64,000 bases of DNA. Source: Sphingomonas yantingensis (GTDB taxonomy: Bacteria > Pseudomonadota > Alphaproteobacteria > Sphingomonadales > Sphingomonadaceae). The position numbers and the translations under genes were made by a program. This document shows, piece after piece, positions 15,701 through 22,897 of the stretch (positions within the stretch are counted from its first letter, which is position 1; every line of letters starts with the position of its first letter). Under the pieces are notes generated by a model. The model ran no database searches. It had not been told where the DNA came from and saw nothing but the letters and a program-made list of their open reading frames with translations. The stretch is taken from positions 620,001-684,000 of the forward strand of contig NZ_JACIJJ010000002.1 in the NCBI RefSeq assembly GCF_014199325.1, given 5' to 3'.

Positions 15701-17274
15701 GCGGCGGCCCTCCATGGGCGTCTTGCTGCAAGATGGTGGAAAGCCGACAGGTCGTCGAACCGGTACGCGTCTAAGGACAGGCCGTTGTGCTCGCAGAGGC
15801 GCAGCACCGCGTCCGCCATATCGAGCCTTGGTAAAAGGTAGTAATCGCGAGGTGCCACGTTGCCCGGTGCCATCCTGATTACGACCGTCACATCGGGCTT
15901 CAGCATTGTGTCGAGCCGGACTTTCCAACGCAGCGATCCAGAAGTGTTCTGAACGCAGCGCACGACAACCATCGACGCGGTGAATTCGCCGTTTATGGCC
16001 AAAAGGTCGGTTTCGGCATCTCGAACCACCTTGCCGCCAGATCGCTCCAGCGCGAGCATCGTTTCAGCGACGATCTCCGGATGGAGCGCTCTGAGCTTGC
16101 GATTGATTTCAAGATAACGATAGTCGCGATCAGGTGCGAAGCCGACCAGCTCATAGGCCCGGAGCAAACTTCCGAAGCGGTTTCGGTACGCACTGCTCGA
16201 GGGCACACCTTCCGCTTCGTCGATAATCAAACCTGTAAGCATGCCCTTCGCGCCGAGAACGGACGACAGCAACTCCAGCATCACCTGGTCGCTCAGCCGC
16301 TCTGAACGTGCATCGATGATGGCGCGCGCTTGATTGAATACGCGCCGATCTACGAGGGCGCCGAAGGCACCCTTTGCTCTGATCCAGTCTTCCTCGGCGT
16401 TCTGGACATGTTGCCGCTTCAGCTTGAATGAGGTGCGTGCCCAAACATTGTCACCGACATACTTCTCATTGATCAGGAGTTGGTGGATTGTTCCTCTAGA
16501 CCATGGGCGCCCGAGATCGGTCACAAGGCCGCGCTTGTTAAGGCGATCCGCGATCTCGCGCTCTGGCATCTCCGCATCGGTGAATAGCCGGTAAACCTCC
16601 TGGACCACTGCTATCTCCTCGGGCGGGCCAGGCACCAAAATAACCCTATCAGTGGCGATGCTTTTGTGCTCGCCGCGTCCGAGTTCCCCCTTGGGCTCCC
16701 CATTCACGTCAACTAGCAACCGCCGCAGGCCATAGCCGGCAGCACCGCCTTGCCGAAAGCCGCGCCGAATCAAATTGGCCTGGCCCGCGAAGACCTTCAC
16801 CGATAGCTCCCGGCTGTATTCAGCCGCCATGGTGCGCTTGACTGTTTTGATAATCGACGAGCTGATCGAGCCGTCGTTCTTGAACTGCTCGGCGCAATAC
16901 TCGACTTGGATGCCGGCCGCGCGAATGCGCAACTCGTGGGTGGCAGCCTCGTCCGGATCTTGGAACCGCCCAAGCCGACTTACATCGTAAACGAGCAGCG
17001 CCTCAAAGTCCGTGTTGTCGGCGTCGATGTCGGAGAGCAGCAGCTTGAGACCTGACCTCCCTGAGAGGTTGAGGCCGCTCTTGCCATCATCCTTGTAGGT
17101 GCGGACGATCTCGTAGCCATTTGCTTCGGCGTAGCGCCGGATCGCGGTAGACTGGTTGTCGGTCGAATATTGCTGATGCTCGGTCGACATGCGCACGTAT
17201 TCGGCCGCGCGCACCCGGGGTGGAGGCGGCTGTGGCTGCTCTGGGTCCGCAGTTGTGTTCCAATTGATGACCAT
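15697..17274 (-). CDS. Large serine recombinase (resolvase/invertase family)
   Basis: A 525-residue protein. It has a proline-rich leader, then the resolvase catalytic domain with YVRMSTEHQQYSTDNQ (nucleophile Ser near residue 30) and ALLVYDVSRLGR, then a Recombinase domain (RGFRQGGAAGYGLRR, then EIADRLNKRGLVTDLGRPW and LLINEKYVG). The C-terminal 200 residues lack the Cys-pair zinc ribbon typical of phage-integrase members of the class. It is the first gene of an operon with two ParB-like genes through ATGA overlaps. Its 64-base upstream gap is shared with a divergent putative regulator. It could integrate, invert or excise DNA; the target site is not visible. Confidence 0.85.
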   Translation of the reverse strand: MVINWNTTADPEQPQPPPPRVRAAEYVRMSTEHQQYSTDNQSTAIRRYAEANGYEIVRTYKDDGKSGLNLSGRSGLKLLLSDIDADNTDFEALLVYDVSRLGRFQDPDEAATHELRIRAAGIQVEYCAEQFKNDGSISSSIIKTVKRTMAAEYSRELSVKVFAGQANLIRRGFRQGGAAGYGLRRLLVDVNGEPKGELGRGEHKSIATDRVILVPGPPEEIAVVQEVYRLFTDAEMPEREIADRLNKRGLVTDLGRPWSRGTIHQLLINEKYVGDNVWARTSFKLKRQHVQNAEEDWIRAKGAFGALVDRRVFNQARAIIDARSERLSDQVMLELLSSVLGAKGMLTGLIIDEAEGVPSSSAYRNRFGSLLRAYELVGFAPDRDYRYLEINRKLRALHPEIVAETMLALERSGGKVVRDAETDLLAINGEFTASMVVVRCVQNTSGSLRWKVRLDTMLKPDVTVVIRMAPGNVAPRDYYLLPRLDMADAVLRLCEHNGLSLDAYRFDDLSAFHHLAARRPWRAAA

Positions 17275-17332
17275 CGGCGGCCTTCGAACAAGAGGTGCGT
17301 GCTCCCGATCCGGCCACTAACGTAAAAGGGGC

Positions 17333-17346
17333 GGAAACATGTTTCC
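17333..17346. promoter_or_regulatory. Perfect 14-bp palindrome across the regulator start codon
   Basis: GGAAACATGTTTCC is a perfect palindrome centred on the ATG of the gene at 17339 and lies in the region shared with the divergent recombinase operon. Its position fits an operator for autoregulation or for control of both transcripts. Confidence 0.45.
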
Positions 17347-17731
17347 AAAGACCGGCAACGAGTTTCTCAGGGCAGCCGGGAGGCTTAGCGAGGCTGACTA
17401 CGTTAAAGCCATAAGCGATGCCCTTGGTGCTGAATTTGAAAGCGGTCGAAACGCCGCCAAGCAGATTCAACGCTGGACCGATGTAACAGATCGGACTGCG
17501 CGCAATTGGCTGAACGGCATCGTAGGCCCGAATGGGCACCACCTAGTCAGTCTGGCCCGGCATTCCGATGCCGTGCTTTTCGCCATGATAGAAATGGCGG
17601 GAAGGCCGGAGCTAATGCTCGGCGCGGACATCCATGCCGTTGAGGTGGCGCTTGCGAAGGCAAGCGGAGCTCTGGAAGTCCTGCGCCGACAGGGACGATC
17701 GACTCACGGAAGAGCAGGCGGTCACACATAG
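17339..17731 (+). CDS. Putative DNA-binding regulator, divergent from the recombinase operon
   Basis: A 130-residue basic-to-neutral protein with a central helix-turn-helix-like stretch (AAKQIQRWTDVTDRTARNWL, residues ~41-60), like the HTH of small phage regulators. AAGGGG precedes the ATG. It is transcribed away from the recombinase-ParB operon across a short intergenic region that holds a perfect palindrome over its own start codon, consistent with an autoregulated repressor. No family name is assigned and the function is inferred from the HTH and layout. Confidence 0.6.
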   Translation: MFPKTGNEFLRAAGRLSEADYVKAISDALGAEFESGRNAAKQIQRWTDVTDRTARNWLNGIVGPNGHHLVSLARHSDAVLFAMIEMAGRPELMLGADIHAVEVALAKASGALEVLRRQGRSTHGRAGGHT

Positions 17732-17899
17732 GACGGGGCAACGGGAGCAACGCCCGCTTCCTCTGCCCATTGCAGGCGCTGGGACCGATCGGCGCGAGGG
17801 CCGGAAGTGAAGGGCTATCTATGCCCATAACCGAGCACGAGAGCGTTGATCTGACCAAGCTGATCAGCGATGTTGCGGTCCAATTTACGGGGTGAGCTG

Positions 17900-18619
17900 A
17901 TGGGGACAGCGATTGGTTTTGTAGTGCTCTTCGTAGGCGCTGCGGTTGCCGCGGCTATAATCAACCTTTCTAAGGCAACTGGGGCAGCCAATCGAGGCGT
18001 TCTTGAACTCCGAACCAGGATCAATGATTTAGCGCGTGATCAGGGGCTTGTAGACGCGGTGGGCGGCGCCAATTTTGTAATTGGCGTTAATGAAAGTCGA
18101 GCTTTGCTCGTCATATCCGATGCGAAGGAGACGCGTTGGATAAAATACTCGTCAATTCGATCTGTGGAGGTTAGGCCAGTAAAATCGATCATTAACGAGA
18201 CAAATGGAAAAACCAGTACAAGTCTGGGTAGCGTTCTCTTAAGGGCTGCAGCAGGCGGGATGGTGGCCGGTCCGGTGGGCGCAGTGATTGGTGGTGCAAC
18301 AGCTCAAGGCACAGTCCAAACGACTACAACGAGTTCGGAAACGCTCTCAGCGTTGAAAATTACCATTCGAGTAAATTCGATTGAGACGCCGCTGTTTGAA
18401 CTCGATGTCTGCGAACCATCGATGATTGGTACAGTCGTGCCGAACGATGTGAGTGCTCGTGTGGCTAACTTGGTTGCGCGCATCCAGAACGGAATTGAGC
18501 GCGAAAGATCGGTGGCCACGCCGCACCCGGAAGCGGCTGGACCAATCCAAATCGTTGGTGACGACCTAAAGACCGCGCCCGGCAAAGGGTGGTGGCAACG
18601 GACTTTTGGTTCGGAATAA
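17900..18619 (+). CDS. Membrane-anchored protein with glycine-rich segment, unknown function
   Basis: From ATG 17900 (SD GGGGTGAG) the protein is 239 residues: an N-terminal transmembrane helix (IGFVVLFVGAAVAAAII), a soluble region with a strand-rich domain (FVIGVNESRALLVIS, then TRWIKYSSIRSVEV), a Gly/Ala-rich stretch like a glycine zipper (AAAGGMVAGPVGAVIGGATA, residues ~115-134) and a C-terminal domain ending GWWQRTFGSE. A cytoplasmic protein tethered to the inner membrane is likely. GC is lower than the core. No family recognised; it is the last island gene before the tRNA scar. Confidence 0.6.
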   Translation: MGTAIGFVVLFVGAAVAAAIINLSKATGAANRGVLELRTRINDLARDQGLVDAVGGANFVIGVNESRALLVISDAKETRWIKYSSIRSVEVRPVKSIINETNGKTSTSLGSVLLRAAAGGMVAGPVGAVIGGATAQGTVQTTTTSSETLSALKITIRVNSIETPLFELDVCEPSMIGTVVPNDVSARVANLVARIQNGIERERSVATPHPEAAGPIQIVGDDLKTAPGKGWWQRTFGSE

Positions 18620-18919
18620 AGGCGGATGCCGCATCTTCCGCTTTCTTGCCCAAAGCGGACTCCAGGGGCAGCTCGGCGCGATGGCCAAAAGCGGACGGAC
18701 AGCTCATTCCCCCTCTACTTCCGCGACTTGTGCTCGCCTCCAAGCGGTATAGGGTAGGTCGAGAAGCGGAACGCCACCAGCGCAACGCGCGCTAGCTTCG
18801 ACATCGCCGATTGAGCGGTGCTTTTGCGTTTGGGATGTCTTTGGGTGAGCGCGGCTCGGCACAGTTAGATTGCGCATAAGGTGTTGTATTTGTTGAAAGA
18901 ACGCTCTGGCGTCAGTAGC

Positions 18920-18964
18920 CTTCGTAATGCGGGGGTCACAGGTTCGAGTCCTGTAGGCGGCACC
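18920..18964 (+). other. tRNA-Thr(CGT) 3' half: island attachment scar
   Basis: The segment holds the anticodon loop TTCGTAA with 3' stem TGCGG, variable GGGTC, the T arm ACAGG-TTCGAGT-CCTGT and the acceptor strand AGGCGGC followed by ACCA. The bases just upstream do not form the matching 5' half (the anticodon stem would need CCGCA and the acceptor GCCGCCT). It is therefore a tRNA 3' fragment, as left at the far end of an element integrated by a tyrosine recombinase. The rest of 18620-19002 shows no gene. Confidence 0.8.
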
Positions 18965-19002
18965 ATCCGACAGCCCTTGCCGCTGAGCCACGGGGCAGCC
19001 AC

Positions 19003-19869
19003 ATGAGAGCGATGGCAAAGTATCCGGTCGGCGTTGCTGTGCCGCTTGGCCCGCTGGTGACGCGGGTGCTGGCGGGGAACGCCTCGCCCTATACGCATAC
19101 CGGCACGCAGACGCATCTGGTCGGGACGGGCGCGCTTGCCGTGGTCGATCCGGGGCCGGACGAGCCGGCGCATCTGGACGCGCTCAAGCGGGTCATCGCG
19201 GGGCGGCCGGTCGCGGCGATCCTCGTCACGCACACGCATCGCGACCACAGCCCGCTGGCGGCAAGGCTGCGCGATCTTACGGGCGCGCCGGTGATCGGCT
19301 GCGCCCCGCTGACGATGGACGATGAAGGGCCGCGTGCCGATGCGGCGTTCGATACCGACTATGCGCCAGACCGCGTGCTGGCCGATGGCGAGCGGATCGA
19401 GGGCGATGGCTGGACGATCGAGGCGGTGGGGACGCCTGGGCATACTTCGAACCATATGGCCTTTGCCCTGCCCGAGGCACAGGCGCTGTTCAGCGGCGAC
19501 CATGTGATGGGCTGGTCGACGAGCATCGTCTCGCCCCCCGACGGCGACATGGGCGACTATATGGCGAGCCTCGAGAAGCTGCTTGGGCGTTCGGAGACGG
19601 TCTATTATCCCGGACATGGAGAGGCGGTGGACAATCCGCAGCGGCTGGTGCGCGGGATGCTCGGCCATAGGAAGCAGCGCGAGGGGCAGATCGTCCGTCT
19701 GCTCGCGCGCGGCACGCAACGTATCGAGGCGATGGTCGAGGCGATGTATGTCGGCCTCGACGCGCGGTTGAAGCCCGCGGCGGCGCGGTCCGTTCTGGCG
19801 CACCTGATCGAATTGCAGAAGCGCGGCCTGGCGGTCGCGGGAGAGGGGGGCGCATGGCACGCCGTCTAG
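19003..19869 (+). CDS. MBL-fold metallo-hydrolase
   Basis: A 288-residue metallo-beta-lactamase-fold protein. The zinc motif THTHRDHS lies near residue 75, with further ligands in GTPGHTSNH, SGDHVMGW and YPGHGEAV, the complete two-metal set. A C-terminal winged-helix-like region (VLAHLIELQKRGLAVAGEG) is typical of the LACTB2/glyoxalase II-like group. The substrate is not deducible. ATG 19003 or 19012 is possible. The next gene starts within its last codons (16-base overlap), so the two form an operon. It is the first backbone gene after the attachment scar. Confidence 0.85.
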   Translation: MRAMAKYPVGVAVPLGPLVTRVLAGNASPYTHTGTQTHLVGTGALAVVDPGPDEPAHLDALKRVIAGRPVAAILVTHTHRDHSPLAARLRDLTGAPVIGCAPLTMDDEGPRADAAFDTDYAPDRVLADGERIEGDGWTIEAVGTPGHTSNHMAFALPEAQALFSGDHVMGWSTSIVSPPDGDMGDYMASLEKLLGRSETVYYPGHGEAVDNPQRLVRGMLGHRKQREGQIVRLLARGTQRIEAMVEAMYVGLDARLKPAAARSVLAHLIELQKRGLAVAGEGGAWHAV

Positions 19870-20579
19870 GGCGCGGCAGCGAGCCGTGGCGGCTGATCGT
19901 CGCGGGCGCGCTGCTGCTCGCGGTGGTCGGCGGGCTGCTGCTCGCCTGGAGCGACTATCGCGACAGGCATGTCGTCACCAAGCCCGCCGAGGCGCCCGAG
20001 GGGCCGGCGGTCACGCAGATCGTCACCGCGCGGATCGCGGGGATGAGCCAGCTTCGCGTCGCGCGGCTGTCGGGCATCGTCCAGGCATCGGCCAGCGACA
20101 CGCGCTGGGGCGGATTCCTGAAATCGGGTCGGGTCGCCAAGATGCCCTATGCGGTCGACTATACGGTGGATCTGTCGGGCCTGTCGCCGCGCGACATGGC
20201 CTGGGACCCCGAGACGCGCACGCTGATCGTCGATGCGCCCGACGTAACCGCCGACACGCCCAACATCGACGAGGGCGAGGGCGTGGTCGTCGAGCGGAGC
20301 GGCGTGCTGGTGACGCGCGAGGCGGGCGAGGCGCTCGGCACCCGCGTGTCGCGCGCCGCCCGCCGCGCCGCGACGCGCGAGGCGACGAGTCCCGAGCGGC
20401 TGGCGCAGGCGCGCGAGTTGGCCCGCGGCGCGATCGCCCGGACGATGGGCGCGCCGCTGGAGGCCGCGGGGCAGAGCGGCGCGCGGGTCATCGTCACCTT
20501 CCCCGCCGAACGCGGGCGGAGCCGCGAACGCTGGGACCAGTCGAAGACGCCGGCCGAGGTTCTTGGGAACCGCCAATAG
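19854..20579 (+). CDS. DUF4230-domain membrane-anchored protein (backbone copy)
   Basis: A 241-residue protein with one N-terminal transmembrane helix (LIVAGALLLAVVGGLLLAW), then the DUF4230 pattern: SQLRVARLSGIVQA, a basic linker, AVDYTVDLSGLSPRDMAWD and RTLIVDAPDV, and a helical C-terminus ending in VIVTFPAERG. It overlaps the MBL-fold gene by 16 bases. The same domain order occurs in the island protein at 3376, where YHLDLSNLSLGDVTYN corresponds to YTVDLSGLSPRDMAWD. Function of the domain is not established. Confidence 0.8.
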   Translation: MARRLGRGSEPWRLIVAGALLLAVVGGLLLAWSDYRDRHVVTKPAEAPEGPAVTQIVTARIAGMSQLRVARLSGIVQASASDTRWGGFLKSGRVAKMPYAVDYTVDLSGLSPRDMAWDPETRTLIVDAPDVTADTPNIDEGEGVVVERSGVLVTREAGEALGTRVSRAARRAATREATSPERLAQARELARGAIARTMGAPLEAAGQSGARVIVTFPAERGRSRERWDQSKTPAEVLGNRQ

Positions 20580-20585
20580 CCCCCC

Positions 20586-20689
20586 GTCACCCCGGACTTG
20601 ATCCGGGGTCCCGCTTCTTCTTTTCTCGCCCGAATTTGAAGAAGAAAGAAGCGGGATTTCGGATCAAGTCCGGGATGACTGGCCAGTGA
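20586..20689. repeat. Long palindromic intergenic repeat (REP-like) A
   Basis: Arms of about 35 bases: GTCACCCCGGACTTGATCC plus CCCGCTTCTT on the left, and their near-perfect inverse on the right ending at 20689. This type of hairpin between genes is common in sphingomonads and may act as a terminator or as a REP/BIME-like element. Confidence 0.65.
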
Positions 20690-20751
20690 AGGTATAGTCG
20701 TAATTGACCATCGCCTGTGGTAATCTGCCCGCCGCAACGGGATGCGGGGGC

Positions 20752-21531
20752 ATGACCATGGCGACGATCTTTCCGGGTGAAGTACGCGCGCGGCGCGACG
20801 ATCGTTTTTTCGTGACGAGTGCGTTCGTGATGGCGGCGGTGGTCGTCGCCGGCTTCGGGCTTCAGTTCGCGATGGGCCGGTCGACGCTTGCCGCGCCGCC
20901 GCTGGTCCACCTTCATGCGATTGTCTTCATGGGCTGGGTAGCGATCTACGTCGCGCAGAACTGGCTGGCGGCGACCGGGCATCTCGAGGGGCACAAGACG
21001 CTGGGCTGGGTGGCCTCGGTCTGGGCGATCGCGATGGTGGTGCTCGGCATCCTCGTCACCGTGCTGATGGTGCGGCGGGGCGGGGCGCCGTTCTTTTTCC
21101 AGCCGGCCTATTTCCTCGTCATGAACCCCGCCTCGATCCTGACGTTCGCGGCGCTCACCGGGGCGGCGATCGTCAACCGGCGGCGGACGGCGTGGCACAA
21201 GCGCCTGCATTTTTGCGGGATGGCGGTGCTGCTGGGGCCGGCAATCGGGCGGCTGCTGCCGATGCCGCTGCTCATCCCGCACGCGGGCGAGTGGGTGTTC
21301 GCGGTGCTGATCCTCTTCCCGTTCGCCGGAATGCTCGCCGACCGGCGGCGGCAGGGCCGGGTGCACCGTGCGTGGTTCTACGGACTTGGCGCAATCACGG
21401 CGATGATGGTGGCGATCAACCTCGTGACGTTCAGCCCGGTGGGCGCTGCGCTGTATGAGGTCGTGACCGCGGGCGCGCCGGGGGCCGCCGTCGACCCCTA
21501 TGCCTTCCCGCTGCCGCCGCCGATGGGTTGA
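20752..21531 (+). CDS. Integral membrane protein, about seven transmembrane helices
   Basis: A 259-residue hydrophobic protein from ATG 20752. Helices include TSAFVMAAVVVAGFGLQFAM, LVHLHAIVFMGWVAIYVAQ, GWVASVWAIAMVVLGILVT and AVLILFPFAGMLA. Conserved polar residues (HLHAIVFMGW, GHLEGHKTLGWV, WHKRLHFCGM) with several His suggest a haem or metal-linked or redox-related membrane protein, but no family is assigned. It stands alone between a REP-like repeat and nadA. The longer frame starting at 20704 has no SD support. Confidence 0.65.
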   Translation: MTMATIFPGEVRARRDDRFFVTSAFVMAAVVVAGFGLQFAMGRSTLAAPPLVHLHAIVFMGWVAIYVAQNWLAATGHLEGHKTLGWVASVWAIAMVVLGILVTVLMVRRGGAPFFFQPAYFLVMNPASILTFAALTGAAIVNRRRTAWHKRLHFCGMAVLLGPAIGRLLPMPLLIPHAGEWVFAVLILFPFAGMLADRRRQGRVHRAWFYGLGAITAMMVAINLVTFSPVGAALYEVVTAGAPGAAVDPYAFPLPPPMG

Positions 21532-21582
21532 TTAGGCGGCCGCCGCGGGCCATGTGGCGCGCGAACGGGTAAGGAACTGGGT

Positions 21583-22590
21583 ATGGACGCGCGCAACGGC
21601 ATCGGCGGGTCGCTTTCGGGCGTCGACCTTCTGGCGGAAATCGACCGGCTGAAGCGCGAGCGCAACGCCGTCATCCTCGCGCACTATTATCAGAAGCCGG
21701 AGATCCAGGACCTCGCGGACTTCGTCGGCGACAGCCTGGAGCTGAGCCGCAAGGCGGCCGAAACCGACGCCGACGTCATCGCGTTCTGCGGCGTCCGCTT
21801 CATGGCGGAGACGGCGAAGATCCTGAGCCCGCAAAAGACGGTGATCCTGCCCGACATGGATGCCGGTTGCAGCCTGGAGGATAGCTGCCCGCCCGACCAG
21901 TTCGCCGCGTTCCGTGCGCAGCATCCCGATCACATCGCGCTTACCTACATCAACAGCTCGATGGAGGTGAAGGCACTGAGCGACATCATCGTTACCTCGT
22001 CTTCGGCCGAAAAGATCATCGCGCAGATTCCGGAGAGTCAGAAGATCATCTTCGGCCCCGACAAGCATCTGGGTGGCTATCTGTCGCGCAAGTTCGGGCG
22101 CGACATGCTGCTCTGGCCGGGCGTGTGCATCGTGCACGAGGCGTTCAGCGAGACCGAGCTCGTCAAGCTGAAGGCCGAGCATCCCGGTGCGCCGGTCGCC
22201 GCGCACCCGGAGTGCCCTGCGCACATCGTCGACCATGCGGACTATGTCGGCTCGACCAGCGGCATCCTCGACTATGCCAAGACGATGCCCGGCGACACGC
22301 TGATCGTCGCGACCGAACCGCATATCATCCACCAGATGCAGAAGGCGGTCCCGCACAAGCTGTTCATCGGCGCGCCGGGTGCGGACGGGAACTGCAACTG
22401 CAACATCTGCCCGTACATGGCGATGAACACGCTCGAGAAGCTGTATGTGGCGCTCCGCGACCTGTCTCCCCGGATCGAGGTGGACGAGGATCTGCGGCTG
22501 AAGGCAAAGGCGAGCCTCGACCGGATGCTGGAGATGGCGACGGCGAGCGTGGGGCAGGGCGATCTGGGGCCGCGCGTGACGGGCGACTGA
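21583..22590 (+). CDS. nadA: Quinolinate synthase NadA
   Basis: A 335-residue protein of standard NadA length. It condenses iminoaspartate with dihydroxyacetone phosphate to quinolinate in NAD synthesis, in the cytosol. Family signatures: ILAHYYQKPEIQDLADFVGDSL near residue 30, MDAGCSLED, PGVCIVHEAF, HPECP, and near the end NCNCNICPYMAMN. Cys residues at the three expected positions (~92, ~182 and ~268) would hold the [4Fe-4S] cluster. No nadB or nadC is adjacent here. Palindromic repeats follow. Confidence 0.97.
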   Translation: MDARNGIGGSLSGVDLLAEIDRLKRERNAVILAHYYQKPEIQDLADFVGDSLELSRKAAETDADVIAFCGVRFMAETAKILSPQKTVILPDMDAGCSLEDSCPPDQFAAFRAQHPDHIALTYINSSMEVKALSDIIVTSSSAEKIIAQIPESQKIIFGPDKHLGGYLSRKFGRDMLLWPGVCIVHEAFSETELVKLKAEHPGAPVAAHPECPAHIVDHADYVGSTSGILDYAKTMPGDTLIVATEPHIIHQMQKAVPHKLFIGAPGADGNCNCNICPYMAMNTLEKLYVALRDLSPRIEVDEDLRLKAKASLDRMLEMATASVGQGDLGPRVTGD

Positions 22591-22591
22591 T

Positions 22592-22694
22592 CGCTGCGTA
22601 CCCCGGCGAAGGCCGGGGTCCAGGTGGGCAATGTCGGCGACTCCATCGGGGCGTTCCGCAACTGGGCCCCGGCCTTCGCCGGGGTACGGCAGCG
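22592..22694. repeat. Palindromic intergenic repeat (REP-like) B
   Basis: Inverted arms at 22592-22623 and 22662-22694 share ACCCCGGCGAAGGCCGGGG. It lies just after nadA and may serve as its terminator. Confidence 0.6.
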
Positions 22695-22787
22695 ATGCGG
22701 TCGGCCAGCTGTAGCAACGACGGGAAGGACGATCCGGTGCCGCGCATGGCCGCGGACTGATAAGCTTGGCGACGACCCGCAGCCACA

Positions 22788-22876
22788 AGGTCGTCGCCCC
22801 AGCGGAGGCTGGGGCCACTAGCCTATGGGGCACGCCGTTCTACCGAACGATCCCAGCCTTCGCTGGGATGACGAGG
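22788..22876. repeat. Palindromic intergenic repeat (REP-like) C
   Basis: Inverted arms around CCCCAGCGGAGGCTGGGG (left, from about 22788) and ATCCCAGCCTTCGCTGGGAT (right, to about 22876) lie between nadA and the convergent kinase gene. This is a third variant of the CCCAGC/GGCTGGG-type intergenic palindromes. Confidence 0.5.
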
Positions 22877-22897
22877 ATGTGGCGGATCGGCGGTGGG

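Larger units (their letters stand above)
1..18964. mobile_element. Right part of a tRNA-Thr-integrated genomic island
   Basis: This accessory block is bounded on the right by a tRNA-Thr 3'-half scar at 18920-18964; its left end lies outside the window. Its content is typical of an integrative element: a restriction-subunit tail, AAA ATPases, a tyrosine integrase, a serine recombinase, ParB-like proteins, several nucleases and many short unrecognised genes, some at clearly lower GC than the right-hand backbone. Genes to the right of 18965 are ordinary chromosomal functions. That it is one element rather than nested elements is inference; degenerate integrase copies argue for successive insertions. 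Confidence 0.7.

Noticed and set aside
14804..15928. Extended start for ParB1 at 15928
   Set aside because: The extra residues are recombinase DNA read in another frame; ATG 15700 has a GGAGGG leader and an ATGA overlap.
17821..17895. 24-codon ORF before the membrane-anchored island protein
   Set aside because: Too short, no SD and no feature; it could be a leader peptide but nothing supports that.
18704..19018. Minus-strand 104-residue ORF across the tRNA fragment
   Set aside because: Its AAYRTRTCDPRITKATDA stretch is the well-known false translation of tRNA-derived sequence.
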